Notes: generated by a model not told the origin, from the sequence alone. 64,000 bases of DNA from Kibdelosporangium persicum (GCF_013280595.1 NZ_JAAATY010000007.1:124001-188000); one strand, 5' to 3'. Numbered from the stretch's first letter, positions 17,815 through 26,103 are shown. Numbers and translations are program-made.

Positions 17815-19404
17815 TCAGACTCCCGGGTTACGCAGCGAATGACCGGGTGTGGCGCCCGTGTGGGTTCCGTCGTCGATCACCGGGACCCCGTTGACCAGCA
17901 CGTACGGAATGCCGGTCGCGACCTGCCTCGGCTCGTCGAAGGTCGCGGTGTCGGCGACGGTGTCCGGGTCGAACAGCACCAGGTCCGCGGCGTAGCCCTC
18001 GCGGATCAGACCCCGGTCGGCCAGGCGCAAACGGTTGGCGGCCCGGCCGGTCAGGTGCGCGACGCACTCCTCGAGCTCCAGAACGCCCAGCTCACGGACG
18101 TAACGGGCGAGGTAGCGGGGGAACGTGCCCCATGCGCGGGGATGTGGACGCTCACCGACGAGGAGTCCGTCGCTGCCGCCGGTGTGCGCCGGGTGCTTCA
18201 TGATCGCCTGGACGTTGTCCTCGTGACCGACGTGCATCAGGCACGAGGTACCCATTCGCTCGTCGATCAACACGTCGAAGTACAGGTCCGCGGGCGGCCG
18301 CCCGGCCTGCCGTGCCGACTCGGCGACGCTGTGCCCCACCAGGTGCGAGTTCGCGTCCTTGCGGACGCCGTTGATCTCGATGGAGTCCCAGTCGACGGGA
18401 ACGCCGTGGCAGCCGTCGGACCCGTTCTCCTCCAGGTCGGCACGGATCTTCTCGCGGGTGTCCGGATCGGACATCCGGGCGATCGCGGCGTCCGGGCCGC
18501 CTTCGGTCGACCAGCTCGGCAGGAGCGCGGACAGATAGGTCGCGCCAGGCAGGTACGGGTACGTGTCCAGGGTGATGTCGCAGCCGTCCGCGATCGCCTC
18601 GTCCAGCAGGGCGAGCAGTTCAACGCCGCGGCCCTTGTTCACCGGGAAGTTCATCGTCGCGTGCGCCAGGTGCAGCGGGCAGCCGGAGCGGCGGGACACG
18701 TCGACCATCTCGGCGTACGCCTCCAGCGCGCCCGCGCCGTAACTGCGGTGGTGCGGGCTGTAGTAGCCGCCGAGCTTGCCGGTGACCTCGCACAACGCCA
18801 CCAGCTCGTCGGTGTCGGCGTACATGCCCGGCGTATAGGTCAATCCGGACGAAAGGCCCATCGCGCCCTCGCGCATGCCCTGCGCGACAACCTCTTTCAT
18901 CCGGTCCATTTCGGACTCGGTCGGCGGCCTGGCCGCCCAGCCGACCACCATCATCCGGATCGTGCCCTGTGGCAGCAGGTACGCCGCGTTCACCGCGATG
19001 CCCTGGTCGAGCCGGTCGAGGTACTCGCCGACACTGCGCCAGTTCCAGTCGAACCCGGGCGGATCGTCGTTCCAGCCCGCCAACTGGGCGCGCAGCCCGG
19101 CCAGTGTCTCGTCGTTGACCGGCGCGTACGACAGGCCGTCCTGGCCGTAGACCTCACTGGTCACGCCCTGCGACACCTTGGCGAGGTGGTCGGGTTTGGC
19201 CAGCACCTGCAGGTCCGAGTGGGAGTGCATGTCGATGAACCCGGGCGCGAGCACCAGGCCACGCGCGTCGATCACGCGGGTGGCGTCCAGTCTCCGGCCG
19301 GTCGCGATCTCGGCGATCCGGCCGGACTGCACGCCGACGTCCGCCTGGTAACGCGGGGCGCCGGTGCCGTCGACGACCGTCGCGCCGCGGAACGCAATAT
19401 CCAT
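17815..19404 (-). CDS. N-acyl-D-amino-acid deacylase (amidohydrolase)
   Basis: Zinc amidohydrolase of 529 residues that removes N-acyl groups from D-amino acids. Signature segments are the metal-binding PGFIDMHSHSD, EVYGQDGLSYAP, GLSSGLTYTPGMYADTDEL, LAHATMN, and the C-terminal HTGGSDGLLVGERPHPRAWGTF with the catalytic Asp. The start follows the dehydratase stop by 14 nt. In this operon the substrate could be N-acetyl-D-glucosaminate, a 2-amino acid of D-configuration, giving glucosaminate for the next enzyme; the family assignment is firm and the substrate is inference. Confidence 0.9.
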   Translation of the reverse strand: MDIAFRGATVVDGTGAPRYQADVGVQSGRIAEIATGRRLDATRVIDARGLVLAPGFIDMHSHSDLQVLAKPDHLAKVSQGVTSEVYGQDGLSYAPVNDETLAGLRAQLAGWNDDPPGFDWNWRSVGEYLDRLDQGIAVNAAYLLPQGTIRMMVVGWAARPPTESEMDRMKEVVAQGMREGAMGLSSGLTYTPGMYADTDELVALCEVTGKLGGYYSPHHRSYGAGALEAYAEMVDVSRRSGCPLHLAHATMNFPVNKGRGVELLALLDEAIADGCDITLDTYPYLPGATYLSALLPSWSTEGGPDAAIARMSDPDTREKIRADLEENGSDGCHGVPVDWDSIEINGVRKDANSHLVGHSVAESARQAGRPPADLYFDVLIDERMGTSCLMHVGHEDNVQAIMKHPAHTGGSDGLLVGERPHPRAWGTFPRYLARYVRELGVLELEECVAHLTGRAANRLRLADRGLIREGYAADLVLFDPDTVADTATFDEPRQVATGIPYVLVNGVPVIDDGTHTGATPGHSLRNPGV

Positions 19405-19418
19405 TTCGGACTCCTTTG

Positions 19419-20714
19419 TCAGAAATAAGTCCGGATGAAGTCGACCACGGTCTCACCGTCCGCGCCGACCGCGGGAAGCAGTTGCCACTTGTCGAACACC
19501 GTGCACGGGTGCGAGAGGCCAAGACCGATCCAGTCGCCGACCTGGACGCCGGCCCCGTTCGGGACGAGGTAGGCGTGCTGGTCGTTGAGCGAGACGATCT
19601 CCGCGCCGGTCAACGGCCGGGTGGTGCCGTCCCGCCGGATCAGTTGCGGCTCCGGCAGCCCTTCGTCGAAGGACGCGTCCCGCTTGCCGATGGTCAGCAG
19701 GGCGAGGTTGTCCTCGGGCTTGGACGTGACCTGCGCCCACGCGCGCAGTGCGCTGCGCAAACTCGGCGTTCCTTCGATCCGGGAGTGCGCGCCGAGCGGG
19801 GAGTTCTCCCGGTAGAAGCCGTCGTCGTGGGTGACGTACGCGCCGCTTCGCAGCAACGGGAAGACATTCAGGCCCTCGGGCCACGGCTGGGTCAGCGCGT
19901 CGGCGACGTGGTCGAAGTACGCGCTGCCGCCGACCGTGACGATCACCCGGTCGCGGTCCTCGAACTTGCCGGCGAGCTGGACCGTGACGGCACGGATCTG
20001 GGTGAGGAAGTCGTCGATGGCCTTGAGGCCCTCCGCGGAGGCCTCGTGCGCCAGCGATCCCTCCCACCCGGCGGTGCCGACGAGCTTGAGCACCGGGCTG
20101 GCGACGATCGCGCCGGCGACCGCCTCGGCCGTCTCCGGCGTGCGCGCACCGGTGCGGCCGCCGGGCGCCCCGACCTCGACGAAGACGTTGACCTGGCGTT
20201 GCGCGCCCCGCAGACCTTCGGTCATCAACTCGACCGCGCGGACCGAGTCGGCCCAGCAGAAGAACTCGAAGTCCGGGTCGGCGGCCAGTTCGGCGGCCAG
20301 CCAGCGCAGGGCGTTCGGGTCGACCAGCTGGTTGGCCAGCAGGATCCGGCTCACGCCGAACGCGCGGTAGACCCGCAGCTGGCTGGCGTTCGCGGTCGTG
20401 ATCGCCCAGCAGCCTGCGTCGAGCTGGCGCTGGAACAGCTGCGGCGCCATCGTCGTCTTGCCGTGTGGTGACAGTGCGAGACCACGCGATTCGCACCAAC
20501 GGCGCATGGTCGCCAGGTTGTGGTCGATGGCATCGTTGTCGAGCACGACCAGCGGGCCGACGAAGCCGTCGGTGAACAACTTCGGGTTCGTGGCCAGTGC
20601 CTCGGCCACGGTCCTGCCGAACAGCGCGTCCGGCATTCCCTTGAAGCGCCAGTCGATCCGCTCCTGGCGGAGGCGGTCCACCGCGTCCCGGTCCATGCTC
20701 GCCGGCTCGGCCAT
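19419..20714 (-). CDS. Fold-type III PLP amino acid dehydratase (D-serine dehydratase/D-glucosaminate dehydratase-like)
   Basis: Cytoplasmic PLP enzyme with an alanine-racemase-like N-terminal barrel and a DSD1-type C-terminal domain, 431 residues. The PLP Lys86 is in SPHGKTTM; the metal-binding His-x-Cys is in GLSHPCTVF. The family eliminates ammonia from D-serine, D-threonine or D-glucosaminate. ATG at 20714 has GAGAGG upstream; in-frame ATGs further up fall inside the 17-bp operator at 20729. It is the first gene of the dehydratase-deacylase-aldolase-permease-lactonase operon. With KDG kinase and KDPG aldolase nearby, D-glucosaminate dehydratase (product KDG) fits better than D-serine deaminase. 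Confidence 0.82.
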   Translation of the reverse strand: MAEPASMDRDAVDRLRQERIDWRFKGMPDALFGRTVAEALATNPKLFTDGFVGPLVVLDNDAIDHNLATMRRWCESRGLALSPHGKTTMAPQLFQRQLDAGCWAITTANASQLRVYRAFGVSRILLANQLVDPNALRWLAAELAADPDFEFFCWADSVRAVELMTEGLRGAQRQVNVFVEVGAPGGRTGARTPETAEAVAGAIVASPVLKLVGTAGWEGSLAHEASAEGLKAIDDFLTQIRAVTVQLAGKFEDRDRVIVTVGGSAYFDHVADALTQPWPEGLNVFPLLRSGAYVTHDDGFYRENSPLGAHSRIEGTPSLRSALRAWAQVTSKPEDNLALLTIGKRDASFDEGLPEPQLIRRDGTTRPLTGAEIVSLNDQHAYLVPNGAGVQVGDWIGLGLSHPCTVFDKWQLLPAVGADGETVVDFIRTYF

Positions 20715-20728
20715 CTCCCTGCCTCTCA

Positions 20729-20745
20729 TTGCGTATGTTGCAACG
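20729..20745. promoter_or_regulatory. 17-bp operator-like site in the dehydratase/kinase divergent promoter
   Basis: TTGCGTATGTTGCAACG with TTGC/GCAA half sites, 14 nt before the dehydratase start and in the intergenic region shared with the PfkB kinase. It is the partner of the site at 14438-14454. It is placed to control both divergent operons. Confidence 0.65.
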
Positions 20746-20856
20746 GCTATTGCGCGATGTGCTGCGGTGGTGTGTAGCATCCTCATCGCCGCCAGGTCAA
20801 CGTCGCAACTTCGAGCCCCCGTGCCGGCAGTGTCCCTTCATCTGGCTGGGGAAAGG

Positions 20857-21837
20857 ATGGGAAACCCAGTGGAGACCGATGTGCTGTGCCTCGGCGAGTC
20901 CATGGCGCTGTTCGTGCCGGGCGAGCCGGGACCGGTGGACCAGGTCCGCACGTGGATCCGGACCGTCGGTGGCGCGGAGTCCAATGTGGCCTGCAATCTG
21001 GCGATGCTGGGCCTGCGGGCGAAGTGGGTGAGCGCCGTCGGCCAGGACGCCTTCGGCAAGGCCGTGGTCTCCGCGGTGGCGTCGCACGGGGTGGACGTGT
21101 CCGGAGTCGTGGTCGATCCCGCCCGGCCGACCGGGCTCTACATCAAGGAGAGCAGCGCGGGCGGCAGCCCGGTCCGGTACTACCGGCGCGGTTCGGCCGC
21201 GTCCGGAATGGGCCCCGCGTTGCTCGGTGACCTGGACCTGAACGTCCGGGTGGTGCATCTGACGGGCATCACGGCCGCGCTGTCCGACTCGTGCCTCGAC
21301 CTGATGCGTGCGCTGGTCGCGGCGCCCCGGAACACTTTCCGGCTCTCGTTCGACCTGAACTGGCGGCCCGGGCTGTGGACCGGCCGGGACACGTCCGTGC
21401 TGCGGGAACTGGCCGATTCGGCGGACATCGTGCTCGCTGGTGACGACGAGGCACTGGACGTGTGGGGGACGAGTGACCCTGCCGAGATCCGCCGTATCCT
21501 GCCCGGCCCCGCCACCGTGGTGGTGAAACACGGCGCCCGCGGCGCGACGCTGATCGAAGGCGGTGTTTCGGTGTTCCAGCCCGCTTTACGCGTCGACGTC
21601 GTCGAGCCGGTCGGCGCGGGCGACGCCTTCGCGGCCGGGTTCCTCGCCGCGACACTGGCGGGGGAGTCACCCGTCCGCCGGCTCCGATCCGGACACTTGC
21701 AGGCCGCCACGACATTGCGGACGCATGATGATGTCGGGACACCGCTGCCGCCCGGCCTGATGACGTCGTTGCTCGACGCGGACGCGGACGAGTGGGCCGC
21801 CGCACACCTGACCGAGCAGGGGGTTTTACAGCCGTGA
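20857..21837 (+). CDS. PfkB-family sugar kinase, probable 2-keto-3-deoxygluconate kinase
   Basis: Ribokinase-fold kinase, 326 residues, phosphorylating KDG to KDPG if the context is read correctly. Motifs are the N-terminal VGGAESNVACNLAMLG and the C-terminal PfkB signature GAGDAFAAG with the catalytic Asp. ATG at 20857 follows GGGGAAAGG closely; GTG at 20869 (in frame) is a possible alternative and would begin at the conserved ETDVLCLGESM. It is transcribed away from the dehydratase operon and precedes the IclR regulator and RidA genes. Confidence 0.85.
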   Translation: MGNPVETDVLCLGESMALFVPGEPGPVDQVRTWIRTVGGAESNVACNLAMLGLRAKWVSAVGQDAFGKAVVSAVASHGVDVSGVVVDPARPTGLYIKESSAGGSPVRYYRRGSAASGMGPALLGDLDLNVRVVHLTGITAALSDSCLDLMRALVAAPRNTFRLSFDLNWRPGLWTGRDTSVLRELADSADIVLAGDDEALDVWGTSDPAEIRRILPGPATVVVKHGARGATLIEGGVSVFQPALRVDVVEPVGAGDAFAAGFLAATLAGESPVRRLRSGHLQAATTLRTHDDVGTPLPPGLMTSLLDADADEWAAAHLTEQGVLQP

Positions 21838-21910
21838 GCGCGCTTGCGAACGAACCATCCGACACAGGGCCCGGCTCATGCGACGCGAGCGGGCACAGCG
21901 GGGAGCGGGC

Positions 21911-22654
21911 ATGAGCCAAAGTCTCGACAGGGCGTTGACCTTGCTCGACGCGCTGGCCGAAGGGCCTCGCACCCTGGACCAGCTCGCCGAGACCATCGGC
22001 GTGCACAAGTCGACCGTCCTGCGGTTGCTGCGGACGCTCGAAACGCATCGGTTCGTCCAGCGTGAGGGCGTGCGTTACTACCGGCTCGGCACAGCCCTGT
22101 TCGACCTCGCACACCGGTCCCTTGAGGACCGTGACGTCCGCCGGAGCGTCGAACCCGCGCTACGCGAGCTGAACGCGCAGACCGGCCACACCGTGCACCT
22201 GGCTTCGTACGAGGACGGCGAAGTCGTGTACATCGACAAGTTCGAGAGCCGCCACCAGGTCCGGATGTACTCCAGGATCGGCAAACGAGCCGCGCTGCAC
22301 TGCACGGCCGTCGCCAAGGTGCTGGTGTCGGCGTTCCCCGAGGATCGGCGCCGCGAGATCGCCAACGGCATCACGTACGAGAAGAAGACCGAGAACACAA
22401 TCCTGACGCCCGAGGCGTACCTCGCCGAACTGGCGACCGTCGCCTCGCGCGGGTACGCGGTCGACAACTCCGAGCACGAGGACTTCATCCACTGCATCGC
22501 CGCGCCCGTGCGAGGACCCCGAGGCGAGGTCCTCGCGGCCATGTCGCTGTCGGTGCCGAAGGTACTGTTGGACCTTGACGGGTTGCTGGGGCTAGTGCCC
22601 GACCTGCTGCGCGCGGCGGAGAAGGCGTCCGCCGAATGCGGATATCACCGATAG
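21911..22654 (+). CDS. IclR-family transcriptional regulator 1
   Basis: A 247-residue repressor/activator with an N-terminal winged helix (LDQLAETIGVHKSTVLRLLRTL) and a C-terminal effector domain (VVYIDKFESRHQVRMYSRIG, AVAKVLVSAFPE, FIHCIAAPVRGPRGEVLAAMSLSVP). ATG at 21911 has GGGGAG 5 nt upstream. It sits between the KDG-type kinase and ridA and is the best candidate to bind the paired sites at 14438 and 20729. IclR proteins commonly sense small carboxylates and sugar acids such as KDG. Confidence 0.9.
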   Translation: MSQSLDRALTLLDALAEGPRTLDQLAETIGVHKSTVLRLLRTLETHRFVQREGVRYYRLGTALFDLAHRSLEDRDVRRSVEPALRELNAQTGHTVHLASYEDGEVVYIDKFESRHQVRMYSRIGKRAALHCTAVAKVLVSAFPEDRRREIANGITYEKKTENTILTPEAYLAELATVASRGYAVDNSEHEDFIHCIAAPVRGPRGEVLAAMSLSVPKVLLDLDGLLGLVPDLLRAAEKASAECGYHR

Positions 22655-22666
22655 GAGAGGACAAAC

Positions 22667-23044
22667 ATGGCCAGGACCTTCATCCACCCCGAGGGCACCG
22701 TGAAACCGGCGGTGCCGCTGTCGCACGGGGTGCGGAAGGGCAACATCCTCCAGGTCGCCGGCCAGGTGGCGTTCGACGAGCAGGGTGAGGTGGTCGGCCG
22801 GACCGTGGCCGAGCAGACCCGCCAGGTGCTGGCGAACGTCAAGCGGGTGCTGGAAGCGGGCGGCGCGTCCCTCGACGACGTGGTGATGCTGCGCGCGTAC
22901 CTGACCGACGTGGCGCACTTCGCCGAGTTCAACGAGGCGTACGCCGAGTTCCTCGGCGGCGACTTCCCGGCCCGCACAACGGTTTACGTCGGCCTGCCGC
23001 CCGGCCTGCTGGTCGAGATCGACGCGCTCGCCGTGGTGGACTGA
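22667..23044 (+). CDS. RidA/YjgF-family enamine/imine deaminase
   Basis: Small cytoplasmic trimeric protein (125 residues) that hydrolyses reactive enamine/imine intermediates released by PLP dehydratases. The RidA signature is near the C-terminus (FPARTTVYVGLPPGLLVEIDALAV), including the conserved substrate-binding Arg and terminal Glu. AGGAGAGG precedes ATG at 22667. Its position downstream of the IclR gene, opposite a PLP dehydratase operon, fits a role in finishing or detoxifying dehydration of an amino sugar acid. Confidence 0.93.
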   Translation: MARTFIHPEGTVKPAVPLSHGVRKGNILQVAGQVAFDEQGEVVGRTVAEQTRQVLANVKRVLEAGGASLDDVVMLRAYLTDVAHFAEFNEAYAEFLGGDFPARTTVYVGLPPGLLVEIDALAVVD

Positions 23045-23057
23045 GTACTGCCCGGGA

Positions 23058-23087
23058 TGATCGGGCTCGCTTCGGCGGGCCCGATCA
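23058..23087 (+). terminator. Terminator hairpin after ridA
   Basis: Arms TGATCGGGCTCGC and GCGGGCCCGATCA flank a TTCG tetraloop (one G-U pair). It lies between the convergent ridA and second iclR genes. No strong T-run follows. Confidence 0.75.
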
Positions 23088-23110
23088 CCCGAACACGCAC
23101 CGCGAGGCGG

Positions 23111-23932
23111 TTACTCGCGGGGGATCTCGGCGGGCACCTTGGCCGAGCCGAACACCCGGGAGATCTCCATGCCGAAGCGCATGACAAGCGGGCCGACCTC
23201 GCGCACCCGGGCCGGTTTCATCCGGGAAGCCAGCGACGACACCGAAAGCGCGCCGATCACCTCGTCGCTGTGGTCGAAGATCGGCGCCGCCACGCACCGG
23301 ACTTCCTCTTCGTTCTCACGGTCGTCGATGGCGTAGCCGCGGCGGCGGATGCGTTGCAGGTCCGCACGTAACGACTCAGGGTCGGCCAGAGTACGGCCGG
23401 TCACCGGTGCCAGACCACGGTCGATGGCGGCCTGGACCGCTTCCTCGGGCAGCCACGCGAGAATCGCCTTCCCCACCGCTGTTCGATAAGCGGGCACCCG
23501 GTTGCCTATCCGGGAGGCCATCCGTACCTGGTGGTCGTTCTCGACCTTGTCGATGTAGACAACGTCCGGCGGCTCGTACACCACTAGATGACAGGTCTCA
23601 CCCAGCATGCGTTGCATGCGCCGCAACGGCTCCGCCGCGACGGTGCGCAGGTCCAACGACGCCAGGTAGGCCTGGCCGAGGCGCAAAGCGCCGTGGCCCA
23701 GGCGGAACCAGCCGGTCTGCCGGTCCCGGATGAGCAGGTTCGTGTCGAGCAGGGGAGTTGTCAGGCGCAGCACGCTGCTCTTGCTGATCTTCAGGTCCTC
23801 GGCGATACGTGACAGCGGGACACCGCGGGTCTCGTTCGCCCGGTCGGACACGTACTGGAGTACCGAAAGCGCGCGTCGTAGTGACGACGACTGGTTACGC
23901 GAACTGGGCTGACTGGACACAGTGTGAAGCAT
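23111..23932 (-). CDS. IclR-family transcriptional regulator 2
   Basis: A 273-residue regulator: N-terminal winged helix (LSRIAEDLKISKSSVLRLTTPLLD) and C-terminal ligand domain (VVYIDKVENDHQVRMASRIG, AYRTAVGKAILAWLPEE, VRCVAAPIFDHSDEVIGALSV). ATG at 23932 has no good ribosome site; in-frame ATG at 23983 and GTG at 23920 are alternatives. It is divergent from the FAD oxidase and convergent with ridA, so it may control the oxidase. It is only distantly like the IclR protein at 21911. Confidence 0.88.
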   Translation of the reverse strand: MLHTVSSQPSSRNQSSSLRRALSVLQYVSDRANETRGVPLSRIAEDLKISKSSVLRLTTPLLDTNLLIRDRQTGWFRLGHGALRLGQAYLASLDLRTVAAEPLRRMQRMLGETCHLVVYEPPDVVYIDKVENDHQVRMASRIGNRVPAYRTAVGKAILAWLPEEAVQAAIDRGLAPVTGRTLADPESLRADLQRIRRRGYAIDDRENEEEVRCVAAPIFDHSDEVIGALSVSSLASRMKPARVREVGPLVMRFGMEISRVFGSAKVPAEIPRE

Positions 23933-24073
23933 GACACGTGGTCTGGACCTGTTACGGCGACAACACGACTTTTTGCACTGCACAACAACCTGATCAACTC
24001 ATGGCACGGCTGACCTGGGCGGTGGTCGTCTGGAAGGCGCTGGGGGTTGCACGCTCGAAGGGGTGACTATCCA

Positions 24074-25738
24074 ATGAGTGAGGTCGGACGCCGGAGTTTT
24101 CTGGCGGGAGCGGGGGCCGCGGCTGTGGGGGTCGCGGCGACGGGCACGCTTGGCGGCACGGCGGTGGCGCGGGAATCGGAGGCTGGTGTCAGCCTTCCCG
24201 CCACCACAGTGCGGCCGGGCGACTCGAGATACGTCGACATGGTCCGGGGCACCAATCCACGCTGGATCGGGACGCCGGAAGCGGTCCACGTGGTCAGCTC
24301 GACCGCGCAGGTCGTTGCGGCGGTTCAGGAAGCGGTGACCGCGGGCAAGCAGATCGGGGTGCGTAGCGGCGGCCACTGCTACGAAGACTTTGTTTACAGC
24401 GGGAAACAAGTCGTCCTCGACTTGTCCGAGTTGGACGGCATCGGCTACGACCCGGCGGTGAACGCCATTTCGGTCGGCGCGGGTGCGAACCTTTTTCAGG
24501 TTTACGAGGCGCTGTACCGGGTTTGGGGCGTCATCATCCCGGGCGGTTCGTGCGGCACGGTCGGCGCGGGCGGCCACATCACCGGCGGCGGTTACGGTCT
24601 GAGTTCCCGCCAGTTCGGACTTACCGTGGACTACCTCTACGGCGTCGAGGTCGTGGTGGTCGACGCGTCCGGCCGGGCGCGGGCGGTCATCGCCACGAGG
24701 GAGGCCGACGATCCCAACCGGGATCTCTGGTGGGCGCACACCGGCGGTGGCGGCGGCAACTTCGGTGTGGTGACGCGGTTTCTGCTGAAGTCCCGAACCG
24801 CGACGGGCACCGACCCGGCCACGTTCCTGCCGAAGCCGCCGTCCGAGATCTTCATCAGCTCGGTGGCGCTGGACTGGAAGGACATCACCGAGGCGGACTT
24901 CACCAGGGTGGTGGACAACTTCGGCAAGTGGCACGAGCTCAACAGTGCGCCGGGTTCGCCGTACGCCGGGCTTTTCGGTCTGCTGAAGCTGAACAAGCGG
25001 ACCGTCGATCCCGTCACCAAGGCGGTCGGCGGCCAGGTCGCCCTGCTGACCCAGGCCGACGCGACCGCGCCGAACGCACGGAAACTGCTCGACGACTACC
25101 TCGCGGCGGTCTTCGACGGCGTCCAGGCGCGGCGCACCGCGATGACCGCACGGTCCGGCGATCACCCGGCGCTGCCGCAGTTCGCCGAGCCGCAGCGGTT
25201 GCCGTGGCTCAACGGCACGTATGCCCTGAGCGGTGGTGGTTGGGAGTTCCGCGCCGACTACAAGTCCGCGTACCTGCGCAAGGGGCACACCGCCGAACAG
25301 ATCGCCGCGACCTACCGGGCGTTGGCGACCACGGAGTACAACAACCCCAACGCGTTGGTGCAGATCGACTCGTACGGTTGCCAGATCAACGCTGTCGGTT
25401 CGGCGGACACCGCTGTGCCGCAACGTGATTCCGTGTTGAAGTTGCAATACCAGGTCTACTGGAAGGACCCGGCCGAGGAGGCCCAGCACCTCCACTGGTT
25501 CCGCACCTTCTACTCGTCGGTGTACGCGTCGACCGGTGGCGTGCCGGTGCCCAACGCGGTGACGGACGGCTGTTACGTGAACTACCCGGACATCGACCTG
25601 TCCGATCCGACCTTCAACAAGTCCGGCGTGCCGTGGTCGACCTTGTATTACAAGGGAAACTACGCGCGTCTGCGGCAGGTGAAGGCGAAGTACGACCCGC
25701 GTAACGTGTTCCGGCACCGCCAGTCGGTCGAGTCCTAA
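24074..25738 (+). CDS. Tat-exported berberine-bridge-type FAD oxidase
   Basis: Secreted flavoprotein oxidase of 554 residues (FAD_binding_4 plus C-terminal BBE domain). The twin-arginine signal is GRRSFLAGAGAAAVG. Both residues for bicovalent FAD are visible: His in GVRSGGHCYEDF and Cys in GGSCGTVGAGGHITGGGYG. The C-terminal YKGNYARLRQVKAKYDPRNVFRHRQS is the BBE motif. Relatives oxidise sugars, chito-oligosaccharides or sugar moieties of antibiotics outside the cell, releasing H2O2. Lying next to the amino-sugar-acid genes, oxidation of GlcNAc or chitobiose at C1 is a reasonable guess, but the true substrate is open. The stop overlaps the end of the truncated SnoaL-like gene. Confidence 0.85.
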   Translation: MSEVGRRSFLAGAGAAAVGVAATGTLGGTAVARESEAGVSLPATTVRPGDSRYVDMVRGTNPRWIGTPEAVHVVSSTAQVVAAVQEAVTAGKQIGVRSGGHCYEDFVYSGKQVVLDLSELDGIGYDPAVNAISVGAGANLFQVYEALYRVWGVIIPGGSCGTVGAGGHITGGGYGLSSRQFGLTVDYLYGVEVVVVDASGRARAVIATREADDPNRDLWWAHTGGGGGNFGVVTRFLLKSRTATGTDPATFLPKPPSEIFISSVALDWKDITEADFTRVVDNFGKWHELNSAPGSPYAGLFGLLKLNKRTVDPVTKAVGGQVALLTQADATAPNARKLLDDYLAAVFDGVQARRTAMTARSGDHPALPQFAEPQRLPWLNGTYALSGGGWEFRADYKSAYLRKGHTAEQIAATYRALATTEYNNPNALVQIDSYGCQINAVGSADTAVPQRDSVLKLQYQVYWKDPAEEAQHLHWFRTFYSSVYASTGGVPVPNAVTDGCYVNYPDIDLSDPTFNKSGVPWSTLYYKGNYARLRQVKAKYDPRNVFRHRQSVES

Positions 25739-25992
25739 CCCAACACGGCCGCCAAGGCTGCGGTGTCCTGATATTCCCGCCAGTGCACGGCTTTGCCGTC
25801 GCGCACGGTCAGGACGCCGATGAACCGGGCCGAGTGCCGCTCTCCGGTGGCGTTCACCGTACCGGCCAGTTCGTACTCCACGACGATCACATCGGGCTCG
25901 ATGGTGTCGTGGGTAGCGATGGTGGTGCATTCGGTGAGCGTCACCGGCAGTGCGGCCCGGCCCGCGCGGGCGACGCGCGACACGACCGGCAC
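25735..25992 (-). pseudogene. Truncated SnoaL-like (NTF2 fold) protein
   Basis: An 85-codon frame encodes only the C-terminal half of a SnoaL-like domain (VVEYELAGTVNATGERHSARFIGVL, VHWREYQDTAALAAVLG). Family members are usually about 120-140 residues; the N-terminal helix region is missing and no ribosome site precedes the GTG at 25992. It converges with the FAD oxidase (4-nt overlap). Most likely a decayed gene, although a short functional form cannot be excluded. Confidence 0.55.
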
Positions 25993-26076
25993 GCCTCGAT
26001 GGCCACGCCCGGCAGGCGCACGCTCGGCATCGTTTTCGCAGGACTCCGCCCGTCCGAAAAAATTCTCCGATCCCGC

Positions 26077-26103
26077 TGAACCGCCGTCGGGGGCCGCTCG
26101 TGT
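26077..26103 (+). promoter_or_regulatory. ECF-sigma-type promoter of Lipoprotein_15 gene 2
   Basis: TGAACC (26077-26082), 16 nt, CGTGT (26099-26103), identical in boxes and spacing to the promoter at 3205. The following bases are also similar (TGGGTGA in both). Confidence 0.65.

Noticed and set aside
19419-20714. Calling the PLP enzyme alanine racemase or simple D-serine deaminase
   Set aside because: The C-terminal His-x-Cys metal site rules against racemase, and the KDG kinase/KDPG aldolase/GntP context favours a sugar-acid substrate over D-serine.
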